Assembly (NCBI GenBank): GCA_023395555.1
Contig: JAEWYQ010000086.1
Span: 48,747-112,746, forward strand
Length of the DNA stretch: 64,000 nt
Source: Bacillota bacterium
GTDB taxonomy: Bacteria; Bacillota; Clostridia; Lachnospirales; Lachnospiraceae
Direction of reading: 5' to 3'
A program made the position numbers and the translations under genes. A model generated the notes under the pieces. It saw only the letters and a program-made list of their open reading frames with translations. It was not told the DNA's origin and did not search any database. Positions 9,180-17,633 of the stretch are shown here, piece by piece (within the stretch, counting starts at the first letter, position 1; each line of letters begins with the position of its first letter).

Positions 9180-10187
9180 ATGGATGGTACAATAAGATAT
9201 ACAATCAGGCCATATGATACGGTGTGGATGCTTGCCCAGATATTTAATACCACGGTGGATTCGATCATGGATCTGAATCCCGGAATCGATCCCCGCAATC
9301 TGATGATTGGGCAGGTTATTACAATACGGCCCGGCTACCAGAACTATCCTGCTTATCCGGTTGCTCCGGGAACGTCGGCAAATACCGGCGTAGGGAACGG
9401 TCAGGACGGAAGGAATGATGGAAGCAGCACGAATACTCGGGACAACATGGATAACCGTAACGGAGTAAATGACCGAAACAGCGTAAATAACCGTAGTGGA
9501 GTAAACGACAGCAACAGCATGAATAGCCGTAATGGAATAAATGACCGAAATAATATGGATAACCGTAATAATGTAAATAACCGTAACAGCATGGACAGCC
9601 GCAATGGAATGAATGACCGGGACTGGCAGGAGAGCGATGGGCTGAATCATGAGGCGGAAGGAAATATGATGGATATGGTGAATTATTTCCGTCTGCTTTG
9701 GGAACAGCATGTGGAGTGGACGAGAATGACCTTCATGGCGGCAATCCATCAGCTTCCCGATGCGGAACAGATCTTGCAGCGGCTTCTGCGGAATGCTATG
9801 GATTTTGCCAATGCCCTGGCTGCTTTCTATGGGGATGAGGCGGCAGAGGAATTTGAAAGGCTTTTTACGGAACATATCAGAATTGCCGGAGAGCTGGTAC
9901 AGGCAGCAATGGCGGGAGATAACGGCGCAGTGGCGGATGCGGACCGCAGATGGCATGAGAATGCGGATCAGATTGCGAGACTTCTTGCCGGCATGAATCC
10001 CTACTGGAGCGAAGAGGACTGGAGTGCGATGCTGTATGAGCACCTGGAATTACTAAGATCCGATATAGAGAATATGCTGGCCGGAAATTATGAGGAAAGC
10101 ATTAACGGATATGATGAAATTGAGATGCAGGCCCTTGAGATGGCTGATATGATGGCGGAAGGAATAGCAATGCAATTTCCCTGGTAA
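9180..10187 (+). CDS. LysM-domain protein with Asn-rich hexapeptide repeats
   Basis: Protein of 335 residues in three parts. A LysM domain (about 4-48; YTIRPYDTVWMLAQIFN) should bind peptidoglycan or spore coat. A low-complexity stretch (about 91-150) holds ten imperfect six-residue units such as NDRNSV. A helical C-terminal domain (about 165-335) contains two related halves with W-x2-H and MADMMAEGIAMQFPW at the end; I know this domain from Bacillus and Paenibacillus proteins of undefined function, sometimes misnamed as kinases. No signal peptide is seen. The start at 9180 is weakly supported by AGGTGAT; an upstream ATG at 9123 would precede the LysM domain with odd sequence. It could be a sporulation protein. 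Confidence 0.8.
   Translation: MDGTIRYTIRPYDTVWMLAQIFNTTVDSIMDLNPGIDPRNLMIGQVITIRPGYQNYPAYPVAPGTSANTGVGNGQDGRNDGSSTNTRDNMDNRNGVNDRNSVNNRSGVNDSNSMNSRNGINDRNNMDNRNNVNNRNSMDSRNGMNDRDWQESDGLNHEAEGNMMDMVNYFRLLWEQHVEWTRMTFMAAIHQLPDAEQILQRLLRNAMDFANALAAFYGDEAAEEFERLFTEHIRIAGELVQAAMAGDNGAVADADRRWHENADQIARLLAGMNPYWSEEDWSAMLYEHLELLRSDIENMLAGNYEESINGYDEIEMQALEMADMMAEGIAMQFPW
9450..9629 (+). repeat. 18-bp coding tandem repeat inside the LysM protein gene
   Basis: Ten in-frame 18-base units starting at 9450, typified by GATAACCGTAACGGAGTA, encode [ND][NDS]R[NS][GSN][VMI]. The units vary by point changes but keep the period exactly, so copy number could vary between strains. Confidence 0.85.
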
Positions 10188-10306
10188 ACAATATAAAAAG
10201 AAAAAACATCCAATGATATAAAAGTATTTTGGTGAATGATTTGTATTTTTCCTGCAAACACTAATACCGCAATAAATAAAATACGTTAGAAAGTTGGAGG
10301 AAAACT

Positions 10307-10486
10307 ATGGCAGTCAGAAAAATGGATAAACCGAATGAAGGGATAAAATGCGTTGTAAATACCTGTGAATATCATATGAACGGAGACCACTGCGCGGCAG
10401 AAAAGATTCAAGTGGAACCCAGGAATGCCAAGGATTCGGACCAGACCGATTGTACTACCTTTACAAGAAAAGATAAGATGTATTAG
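10307..10486 (+). CDS. DUF1540 mini-protein
   Basis: A 59-residue open reading frame preceded by GGAGG at 10296-10300. The translation contains GIKCVVNTCEYHMNGDHCAA and later DQTDCTTF: the four cysteines (15, 20, 29, 49) have the DUF1540 spacing, a small family in clostridia and bacilli thought to bind a metal. Function unknown. It stands alone between the LysM gene and a double hairpin; its own transcript would end at the terminator that also serves the converging ytvI-like gene. Confidence 0.85.
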   Translation: MAVRKMDKPNEGIKCVVNTCEYHMNGDHCAAEKIQVEPRNAKDSDQTDCTTFTRKDKMY

Positions 10487-10489
10487 AAT

Positions 10490-10557
10490 ATACATTGCAG
10501 GCAATGTATAACAAAGGGCTGTTTTTGAGGAGAAGATCTTCTCTTCGAAAACAGCCC
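10490..10557. terminator. Tandem hairpins, bidirectional terminator
   Basis: A first hairpin (TACATTGC at 10491-10498 with GCAATGTA at 10501-10508) is only two bases apart. A second pairs GGGCTGTTTT (10516-10525) with AAAACAGCCC (10548-10557). The T-rich and A-rich arms let it work for both the DUF1540 gene and the converging ytvI-like gene. Confidence 0.75.
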
Positions 10558-10564
10558 GAATTAT

Positions 10565-11632
10565 TTATGTCTTTTTGAAAAAATGTATGCTGCCATCGTC
10601 ATTCAGCTTAACAATAATGGTGGCGATGATGGGAAGAATGAAGAGGCCGAGAACACCCATGAGCTGGGCTCCTACATACATCAGTATCAAGGTAATAATG
10701 GGATGCAGGCCGATCTGCTGTCCGACAATACGGGGCTCGATAGCCTGGCGGATTGCGGTGATAACAACATAGAGCAGCAGCATTCCGACACCGATCTTAG
10801 TGTTGCCGATGATCAGGGAAATAATGGCCCAGGGCAGCAATACGGCTCCGGTTCCCAGAATAGGCATAACATCAATGATTGCAACCAGAGCTCCGAAGAG
10901 AAAAGGGTTCGCAATGCCCAGAATCCAAAAGCCGATGGACAGCTCCAGGAAGGTAATGCTGATGATGGTAGCATAAGCACGTATAAATTTCCCAATGGTT
11001 CCGATGCCGTTGTCCTTGAGTTTGAGAATCATCTCCCTGCGCTCCGGCTTGATCTGGAGAATGAGGAAGCGGGTAATTCTGTGATAATCAATAGTAAAGA
11101 AGAAGGAAGAAACAATAGTAAAGATAAGATTAATCAACAGGTTCGGCAGGGAAGCCGCAAAGCGTGCAATGAAGCCTACCACAGCCGAAGAAGCATTGGT
11201 TAAAAATTGAATAATGGAATTGCTGATATTATTTAAGATATCCTCGAGATAAAACTCAATGTCGGGAAAACGTCTGATTATTTCATCGGTTGCCTGTTGT
11301 ATCGCAGGAAGAACCGTGGTTTCATACAGGGAGGGAAGGCTGTAAAACAAATTGCTCAGGAAGCCGAAAGCCTTAAAGCCTATCATGCTGGCCACAACGC
11401 CCAGCACCCCGTAAAAAATAATCAGAATAAGAATGGACATCAGGATGCGGTTGACGCGGAATTTCTTATTAAGCATATCAATGGGCTTGCGGAAAATCAG
11501 CGCAAGAATGACACCGATGACAAAGGGCATCAATAAAGGCAGCAGGTATTTAATCCCTACATATACAATTCCAAGGAGAAAAATAATATAAATGACATGT
11601 ATGATAAATGCTTTTTGTTTCTCGATATTCAT
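10565..11632 (-). CDS. AI-2E family / YtvI-like membrane protein
   Basis: Polytopic membrane protein of 355 residues in the AI-2E transporter family; length and topology match the sporulation protein YtvI. About eight hydrophobic segments are visible, with a soluble region around 75-150 between the early and later helices and the family-typical stretch GALVAIIDVMPILGTGAVLLPW near 255. A GGAAGGACA site precedes the ATG. It is the third gene behind pit and the DUF47 gene, 43 bases downstream, so it may share their transcript. The transported substrate, if any, cannot be told. Confidence 0.85.
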   Translation of the reverse strand: MNIEKQKAFIIHVIYIIFLLGIVYVGIKYLLPLLMPFVIGVILALIFRKPIDMLNKKFRVNRILMSILILIIFYGVLGVVASMIGFKAFGFLSNLFYSLPSLYETTVLPAIQQATDEIIRRFPDIEFYLEDILNNISNSIIQFLTNASSAVVGFIARFAASLPNLLINLIFTIVSSFFFTIDYHRITRFLILQIKPERREMILKLKDNGIGTIGKFIRAYATIISITFLELSIGFWILGIANPFLFGALVAIIDVMPILGTGAVLLPWAIISLIIGNTKIGVGMLLLYVVITAIRQAIEPRIVGQQIGLHPIITLILMYVGAQLMGVLGLFILPIIATIIVKLNDDGSIHFFKKT

Positions 11633-11674
11633 ATCGAACTATGTCCTTCCCTGTTTTGATCAGTCTGGCTCCGA

Positions 11675-12298
11675 TTAGGAGTTCTTCATCACAATACTCT
11701 CCAGCACATCTGCCACATCCTCGCAGTTATCGCAGCAGCGCTCCATACGGTGAAATATCTCGGTCCAGCACATTAATTCAATGGGGTCCTTGGAGGTCTG
11801 GAACAGCTTGCGCATGGAGTCAACATATAAAGCGTCAGCGTCTTCCTCCAGACGGTTGATTTCAATTGTTTTCTCATGAAGCTTCTTAGGGCTCTTAAAG
11901 TTCTTGAACTCCTCCAGGGCTTCATCCATGGCCTTGCAGCAGTCAACAATCAGCTTTGTAAACTTCAGGATTTCAGGACGGATGGACTGGATGTTAAACA
12001 TATCAACATAGATTAACACATCCTCAACGGAGTCGGTCACATCATCAATTTCCTGGGTGAGGGTGGTGATATCCTCCCGCTCGATGGGCGGAAGAAATTC
12101 CTTCACCAAATGGTGCATGATCTCATGCTTTGCCAGGTCGGCTCCGTGCTCGATCTCATGGGCAGCTTTTACCTGATCGGGAAATTTTGCGGGATCAAAA
12201 TTGGATAATGTGGAATGCAGGCTCTCGGCTAATTTATAGGAATATTTGGAGAGACCGGCAAAGGCATCAAAATAATTATATTCATTTTTTCTTTTCAT
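11675..12298 (-). CDS. DUF47 / PhoU-like accessory protein of Pit
   Basis: Helical 207-residue protein of the DUF47 (PhoU-like, formerly TIGR00153) family, regularly found next to pit and thought to regulate phosphate uptake. Visible features are the start KRKNEYNYFDAFAGLSKYSY, the acidic metal-binding type motif TQEIDDVTDSVEDVL near 80, and INRLEEDADALY near 150. It lies 34 bases downstream of pit in the same direction. AAGGAAGG precedes the ATG at about 12 bases. Confidence 0.92.
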   Translation of the reverse strand: MKRKNEYNYFDAFAGLSKYSYKLAESLHSTLSNFDPAKFPDQVKAAHEIEHGADLAKHEIMHHLVKEFLPPIEREDITTLTQEIDDVTDSVEDVLIYVDMFNIQSIRPEILKFTKLIVDCCKAMDEALEEFKNFKSPKKLHEKTIEINRLEEDADALYVDSMRKLFQTSKDPIELMCWTEIFHRMERCCDNCEDVADVLESIVMKNS

Positions 12299-12332
12299 GC
12301 TGATATATTTCCTTCCTTATTTAATATTTAAT

Positions 12333-13382
12333 TTAAAATATTTTCATAAACAGATAAGCCATCAGATATCCCAGCAATCCGCATCCCGGGAAGGTTAAAA
12401 CCCAGGCGGCAGTCATTTCCTTAACGATTCCCCAATTGACGCTGGAAAGTCTCTTGGCAGCGCCGACACCCATGATTGCGGTGGTCTTGGTGTGGGTGGT
12501 ACTTACGGGAACACCCAGCGCGGAAGCGGTAAAGAGGCTGGCTGCGGCAGCAATGTCAGCGGAAAAGCCCTGGTATGTAACAAGCTTAACCATACCCATA
12601 CCCACCGTTTTAATGATCTTATAGCCGCCGATGGAAGTACCCAGAGCCATAACCAGGGAACACAGCACCATGAGCCAGATGGGAATACTGAATTCCGTAA
12701 TATCAGCCTGTCCCTTGGCAAGAAACACACCCAGAAGGAATACGCCCATGAACTTCTGGCCGTCCTGAGCTCCATGCATAAAAGCCATGGCAGCGCCGCC
12801 GGCGACCTGAGCCTTAGAGAAAAAGGAATTTGTTTTTCTGCGGTCCATACCCTTACAGATAAAAGAGATCAGCTTAGTCACGAGATAGCCTATTCCAAAA
12901 CCAAGGATGGAGGACATGAACAAGCCGTAGATTACTTTGATCCATTCACTTCCGTTAATACCCTGCCCGCCCTGAATTGCAATGGCAGCGCCTGAAATAC
13001 CTGCAATCAAAGCATGGGATTCACTGGTAGGAATACCAAAAGCCCAGGCGGCAGTCGCCCATACCACAATGGCAAAGAGCGCAGCGCACAAAGCAATCAA
13101 TGCATTCTTGGGGTTATTGCCGAAATCAACCATGTTATAGATTGTCATGGCTACGGCATTGCTAAGCAGAGTCATTACAAATACGCCGAGAAAGTTAAAC
13201 ACAGCCGCCATGATTATGGCGCTTTTTGGACTTATGGATCTTGTCGATACACAGGTCGCAATCGCATTCGGTGCATCGGTCCAGCCATTCACCAGAATTA
13301 CTCCCAGAGTAAGGATTACGGTGATAAACAGGGCCGGATTGGATGTCAGCTGCTTTAAAAACTCAGCTAAAGTTATTGTCAT
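12333..13382 (-). CDS. pit: Inorganic phosphate transporter, Pit family
   Basis: Low-affinity, probably cation-coupled phosphate permease with about ten membrane segments, 349 residues. The duplicated PiT signatures are seen: GWTDAPNAIATCVSTRSISP near 33 and GVPVSTTHTKTTAIMGVG near 307. The frame runs 18 codons further up, but GGAGG just before 13382 marks the start. It heads an operon with the DUF47 gene and probably the ytvI-like gene. Three TTTACA-like repeats at exact 11-base spacing lie 160-190 bases upstream and suggest PhoP control. Confidence 0.95.
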   Translation of the reverse strand: MTITLAEFLKQLTSNPALFITVILTLGVILVNGWTDAPNAIATCVSTRSISPKSAIIMAAVFNFLGVFVMTLLSNAVAMTIYNMVDFGNNPKNALIALCAALFAIVVWATAAWAFGIPTSESHALIAGISGAAIAIQGGQGINGSEWIKVIYGLFMSSILGFGIGYLVTKLISFICKGMDRRKTNSFFSKAQVAGGAAMAFMHGAQDGQKFMGVFLLGVFLAKGQADITEFSIPIWLMVLCSLVMALGTSIGGYKIIKTVGMGMVKLVTYQGFSADIAAAASLFTASALGVPVSTTHTKTTAIMGVGAAKRLSSVNWGIVKEMTAAWVLTFPGCGLLGYLMAYLFMKIF

Positions 13383-13543
13383 AATAGAGCCTCCTGTAAC
13401 TTGATTTGATTTAAAGCATAATGTACACAATAACAATCATAAAAATCTTAACACGAATAAATGACATAAGCAATCATAATTTACATTAAAATGTCATAAA
13501 ATTCGCCTGAAATTTGCCGTTGCTGTTATCAAAAAAGATAAAT

Positions 13544-13571
13544 TTTACGTGAATTTTACATAGACTTTACA
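13544..13571. promoter_or_regulatory. Candidate PhoP (Pho) box, three repeats at 11-base period
   Basis: TTTACG (13544-13549), TTTACA (13555-13560) and TTTACA (13566-13571) are spaced exactly 11 bases apart, the form of a B. subtilis PhoP box (TTAACA-like hexamers with 5-base gaps). Looser copies are TTTACA at 13480 and TTAACA at 13448. They lie in the 549-base gap between the divergent pit and ilvD genes. Confidence 0.6.
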
Positions 13572-13931
13572 TAACACAGAATCTTGGTAAGCCAAAATTA
13601 TGGTAAGAATATTTCTTTAAAATTATTCCCATAATTTTACTTTTTATAACCTGATATTCGCCGGAAGAATGGAAGCCATAAATTGAGAGAATATTTATAA
13701 GTCTTTGTGGAAAAAAATCCACAATTATTTGAATTTTGACATTGATTTTTCAAAAGAAATCCTTTAATATATACAGTATTACCCCGAAGTACCGTGAAAA
13801 CAATACTTTGCGAGGATTTTAACAGACTTTTATAAATATGAACAAAACAGCTGCTCCGTGCCGAAGGAAATGAATCACGTAATGGTCACGAAGTGAGATA
13901 TAATTTTAATTAAGAAAAGGTGGTAATGAGG
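13572..13931. other. Long intergenic leader before ilvD
   Basis: No gene is visible in this A+T-rich stretch. It holds a perfect TTGTGGA-N6-TCCACAA inverted repeat (13705-13724) and a TATAAT at 13899-13904 about 27 bases before the ilvD start. No T-box motif was found, so ilvD is not under obvious T-box control here. Confidence 0.5.
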
Positions 13932-15623
13932 ATGAGAAGTGACGCAGTGAAAACAGGAATGGCACAGGCACCCCACCGGTCATTGTTTAATGCCCTGGGC
14001 ATGACCAGGGAGGAGCTGAGAAAGCCGCTGATCGGTATCGTGAGCTCTTATAATGAAATTGTTCCCGGTCATATGAACCTGGATAAAATCGTAGACGCCG
14101 TCCGGCTCGGCGTGGCAATGGCCGGAGGAACACCGATTGTATTCCCTGCAATCGCTGTATGTGACGGTATCGCCATGGGGCACCAGGGAATGAAGTATTC
14201 CCTGGTAACCAGGGATCTGATTGCCGATTCCACCGAAGCGATGGCAATGGCCCATCAATTTGACGCCCTGGTTATGGTGCCAAATTGTGATAAGAATGTC
14301 CCCGGACTTTTGATGGCGGCAGCCAGAGTGAATATCCCCACCATATTTGTCAGCGGCGGTCCCATGCTGGCGGGCCGGGTGAAGGGAAACAAGACCAGCC
14401 TTTCCTCCCTGTTTGAAGCGGTGGGCGCATACAGTGCGGGAACCATGACGGAGGAAGAGGTGGAGGAGTATGAGAACAAGGCATGTGCCACCTGCGGTTC
14501 CTGTTCCGGCATGTATACCGCCAATTCCATGAACTGCCTTACGGAAGTAATCGGAATGGGACTGAAGGGGAACGGAACGATCCCCGCCGTGTACTCTGAG
14601 CGAATCCGCCTGGCAAAACATGCGGGCATGAAGATTATGGAATTGCTGGAGAAGGACATTAAGCCCAGGGATATTATGACGGAGAAGGCATTCATGAATG
14701 CGCTGACGGTTGATATGGCTCTTGGCTGCTCTACCAACACCATGCTGCATCTGCCGGCAATTGCTCATGAAGCCGGCTTTGAACTGAACATTGACATAGC
14801 CAATGAAGTGAGCGCCAGAACACCAAATCTGTGTCACCTGGCTCCGGCGGGCCATACCTATATGGAAGACCTGAATGAGGCCGGCGGTGTCTATGCGGTA
14901 ATGAATGAATTAAATAAGAAGGGACTCCTTTATACCGACCTGATTACCGTAACAGGCAGGACGGTGGGAGAGAACATAGCATCCTGCAAAAATCTTGACC
15001 CGGAGGTGATCCGCCCCATTGATAATCCTTACAGCGAGGTCGGCGGAATTGCAGTTCTGAAGGGGAATCTGGCTCCGGATTCCGGCGTGGTAAAGCGTTC
15101 GGCGGTTGCTCCGGAGATGTTAAAGCATAGCGGTCCGGCCAGAGTATTTGATTGTGAAGAGGATGCCATTGATGCCATCAAGGGAGGAAAAATCGTTGCC
15201 GGAGATGTGGTGGTCATCCGCTACGAGGGTCCCAAGGGCGGACCGGGTATGCGGGAGATGCTGGGTCCTACCAGTGCAATCATGGGCATGGGCATGGGTT
15301 CCAGCGTGGCATTGATTACGGACGGTCGTTTTTCCGGCGCATCCAGAGGAGCCTGCATCGGGCATGTATCTCCGGAAGCGGCGGTAGGAGGCAATATTGC
15401 CCTTGTGGAAGAGGGGGATATCATTGACATTGATATTAATGCCAACTCCCTGAACTTCAGAATATCGGAGGAAGAGCTGGAGGCAAGAAGAGCCGCATGG
15501 CAGCCGAGGGAGCCTAAGATAACAACAGGATATCTCGCCCGTTATGTGGAGATGGTAACCAGCGGCAATCGCGGAGCGATTCTTGAGATACCGGGGAAGA
15601 ATGGTGCGGCGAAAAAACATTGA
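13932..15623 (+). CDS. ilvD: Dihydroxy-acid dehydratase
   Basis: Dehydrates 2,3-dihydroxy-isovalerate and -methylvalerate to the 2-keto acids of valine and isoleucine synthesis. The 563-residue protein has the iron-sulfur cysteines in [10 protein letters not shown] and [18 protein letters not shown], and the C-terminal signature [27 protein letters not shown] and spacing favour the ATG at 13932; ATG 13926 and GTG 13920 are too close to it. It is followed by ilvB after 72 bases. ilvC is absent from the window. Confidence 0.96.
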   Translation: MRSDAVKTGMAQAPHRSLFNALGMTREELRKPLIGIVSSYNEIVPGHMNLDKIVDAVRLGVAMAGGTPIVFPAIAVCDGIAMGHQGMKYSLVTRDLIADSTEAMAMAHQFDALVMVPNCDKNVPGLLMAAARVNIPTIFVSGGPMLAGRVKGNKTSLSSLFEAVGAYSAGTMTEEEVEEYENKACATCGSCSGMYTANSMNCLTEVIGMGLKGNGTIPAVYSERIRLAKHAGMKIMELLEKDIKPRDIMTEKAFMNALTVDMALGCSTNTMLHLPAIAHEAGFELNIDIANEVSARTPNLCHLAPAGHTYMEDLNEAGGVYAVMNELNKKGLLYTDLITVTGRTVGENIASCKNLDPEVIRPIDNPYSEVGGIAVLKGNLAPDSGVVKRSAVAPEMLKHSGPARVFDCEEDAIDAIKGGKIVAGDVVVIRYEGPKGGPGMREMLGPTSAIMGMGMGSSVALITDGRFSGASRGACIGHVSPEAAVGGNIALVEEGDIIDIDINANSLNFRISEEELEARRAAWQPREPKITTGYLARYVEMVTSGNRGAILEIPGKNGAAKKH

Positions 15624-15695
15624 GCAGTATATAATAATTGAATTGCCGAAGGCGGCTTCGCTTCATTGCCGCCGGCTGGCGGAACGGAGGAAGCT

Positions 15696-17378
15696 ATGGA
15701 ATTAACAGGTGCACAAATCGTTATCGAATGTTTGAAGGAACAGGGTGTTGATACCGTGTTCGGATATCCCGGCGGTACGATATTAAATATTTACGATGAA
15801 TTATATAAGCATAGCCATGAGGTCAGGCATATTCTTACCTCTCATGAACAGGGAGCCGCCCATGCGGCGGACGGTTATGCGAGAGCCACCGGTAAGGTTG
15901 GCGTCTGTTTTGCCACCTCCGGGCCCGGTTCGACGAATCTGGTCACAGGAATTGCAACGGCCTATATGGACAGTATACCGATGGTTGCAATTACGGCTAA
16001 TGTGGCCGTCAACCTTCTGGGAAGGGATTCTTTCCAGGAAATTGATATTGCCGGTATTACCATGCCCATCACAAAGCATAATTATATTGTAAAGGATGTT
16101 ACCAATCTGGCGGACACCATCCGCAAGGCATTTACGATTGCGAAAACCGGAAGACCCGGCCCGGTGCTGGTGGACATCACCAAGGATGTGACCTCGGAGA
16201 AGGCGGAATACAACCAGAAGGATCCGGAGCCGGTTCTAAGGAAGACGGATGAGATTACGGAAGAGGATCTGGCCAATGCCCTGGAGATGATCCAAAGCTC
16301 CAAAAAGCCCTTTGTCTTTGTAGGAGGCGGAGCGGTAATTTCCGAAGCCTATGATGAGGTGAAGGAATTCGTGGATAAGGTGGATGCGCCTGTTACGGAT
16401 ACCCTCATGGGAAAGGGTGCCTTCGACGGTACGGATTCCCGCTATACGGGCATGATCGGCATGCACGGAACGAAAACCGCCAATCTGGGCGTGACAGAAT
16501 GTGATCTGCTGATTGCCATCGGGGCCAGGTTCTCAGACCGAGTGACGGGCAATGCCAAACGGTTTGCTAAGAATGCTAAAATCCTGCATATTGATATTGA
16601 CCCCGCGGAGATTAATAAAAATGTTCCTACCTATCATAGTGTTGTGGGTGACATCAGAGAGGTGCTCCGGATTCTGAACGCCAGGCTGACACAGCAGAAT
16701 CATAAGGAATGGCTGGAGCATATTGCAGAGCTGCAGAAGAAGTTCCCGTTAAAGTATAATCCCCAGGGCCTGACCGGACCCTATGTTGTGGAGAAATTAT
16801 ATGAGCTGACGGGGGGCGATGCGGTCATTGCCACGGAGGTAGGCCAGCACCAGATGTGGGCGGCGCAGTACTTCAAATTTACACGCCTCAGAACCTTCCT
16901 CACCTCCGGCGGTCTGGGAACCATGGGCTATGGTCTGGGTGCCAGCATCGGAGCCAAGGTGGGAGTGCCGGATAAAAAGGTAATCAATATTGCAGGAGAC
17001 GGCTGCTTCCGCATGAATATGAACGAGCTGGCTACGGCAACCCGTTATGATATACCGATTATTCAGGTTGTACTTAATAATAAGGTATTGGGAATGGTGC
17101 GTCAATGGCAGGATCTGTTCTACGGTCAGAGATATTCCAATACGAATCTCAGTGACAAGGTGGATTTTGTCAAGCTGGCGGAAGCCATGGGAGCCAAGGC
17201 CTACCGGATCACGAAGAAGGAAGAGGTTGAGGCTGTTCTGAAGGAAGTGCTGGAGCTGAATGAGCCGGTGCTGGTGGAGTGTATCATCGACAGTGATGAT
17301 AAGGTATGGCCCATGGTAGCGCCGGGGGCGGCGATTGAGGATGTATTTACGGATGAGGATCTGAAGAATCGGAAGTAG
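15696..17378 (+). CDS. ilvB: Acetolactate synthase, large (catalytic) subunit
   Basis: TPP enzyme condensing two pyruvates, or pyruvate and 2-ketobutyrate, as the first common step of branched-chain synthesis. The 560 residues contain the TPP-activating Glu in SHEQGAAHAADGYARATG near 50, an FAD/ADP-like middle domain, and the TPP/Mg motif AGDGCFRMNMNEL ending in VVLNN. GGAGG precedes the ATG at 15696; upstream codons are out. No small regulatory subunit (ilvN) follows: a terminator and then serC do, so the valine-sensing subunit must be elsewhere or absent. Confidence 0.96.
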   Translation: MELTGAQIVIECLKEQGVDTVFGYPGGTILNIYDELYKHSHEVRHILTSHEQGAAHAADGYARATGKVGVCFATSGPGSTNLVTGIATAYMDSIPMVAITANVAVNLLGRDSFQEIDIAGITMPITKHNYIVKDVTNLADTIRKAFTIAKTGRPGPVLVDITKDVTSEKAEYNQKDPEPVLRKTDEITEEDLANALEMIQSSKKPFVFVGGGAVISEAYDEVKEFVDKVDAPVTDTLMGKGAFDGTDSRYTGMIGMHGTKTANLGVTECDLLIAIGARFSDRVTGNAKRFAKNAKILHIDIDPAEINKNVPTYHSVVGDIREVLRILNARLTQQNHKEWLEHIAELQKKFPLKYNPQGLTGPYVVEKLYELTGGDAVIATEVGQHQMWAAQYFKFTRLRTFLTSGGLGTMGYGLGASIGAKVGVPDKKVINIAGDGCFRMNMNELATATRYDIPIIQVVLNNKVLGMVRQWQDLFYGQRYSNTNLSDKVDFVKLAEAMGAKAYRITKKEEVEAVLKEVLELNEPVLVECIIDSDDKVWPMVAPGAAIEDVFTDEDLKNRK

Positions 17379-17401
17379 GGATGGTTTGTTAGAGAGAAAG
17401 T

Positions 17402-17454
17402 GAGGGGCGCATGTTCCTGCAACCAGGATGAACGGCGCAGGAATGGCGCCCCTC
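17402..17454 (+). terminator. Terminator after ilvDB
   Basis: GAGGGGCGC (17402-17410) pairs with GCGCCCCTC (17446-17454), and TTCCTGC with GCAGGAA inside, giving a long stem. The T run after it is weak. A further small palindrome, TATTAGG-TGG-CCTAATA at 17461-17477, follows directly. Confidence 0.7.
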
Positions 17455-17498
17455 TGACTTTATTAGGTGGCCTAATATTTATTATTACCATAAAACAA

Positions 17499-17527
17499 TT
17501 GACAAAAAAATAACAGGGTTTTATAAT
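17499..17527 (+). promoter_or_regulatory. Consensus promoter of serC-serA
   Basis: TTGACA at 17499-17504 and TATAAT at 17522-17527 are both perfect sigma-A hexamers with the ideal 17-base spacer. Transcription would start near 17534, about 100 bases before serC. Confidence 0.9.
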
Positions 17528-17528
17528 A

Positions 17529-17549
17529 AGCTTAATACTTTATTAAGCT
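17529..17549. promoter_or_regulatory. Palindromic operator at the serC transcription start
   Basis: AGCTTAAT and ATTAAGCT form a perfect inverted repeat around 5 bases, one base after the -10 hexamer. That position covers +1 and is typical of a repressor site. The regulator is unknown. Confidence 0.6.
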
Positions 17550-17633
17550 AAAGTTGTAAACTATCGAAATCTGTTTCGGATCTAAAATAGCTCAAATCAA
17601 AAAATAAATGTAAGCTTTAAGGAGGATGAAAGA

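Noticed and set aside
9450..9629. CRISPR-like short repeats
   Set aside because: The repeats are 18-base contiguous coding units with no unique spacers; they encode the linker of the LysM protein.
13572..13931. T-box or other riboswitch before ilvD
   Set aside because: No AGGGTGG-type T-box sequence and no terminator hairpin were found in the leader.
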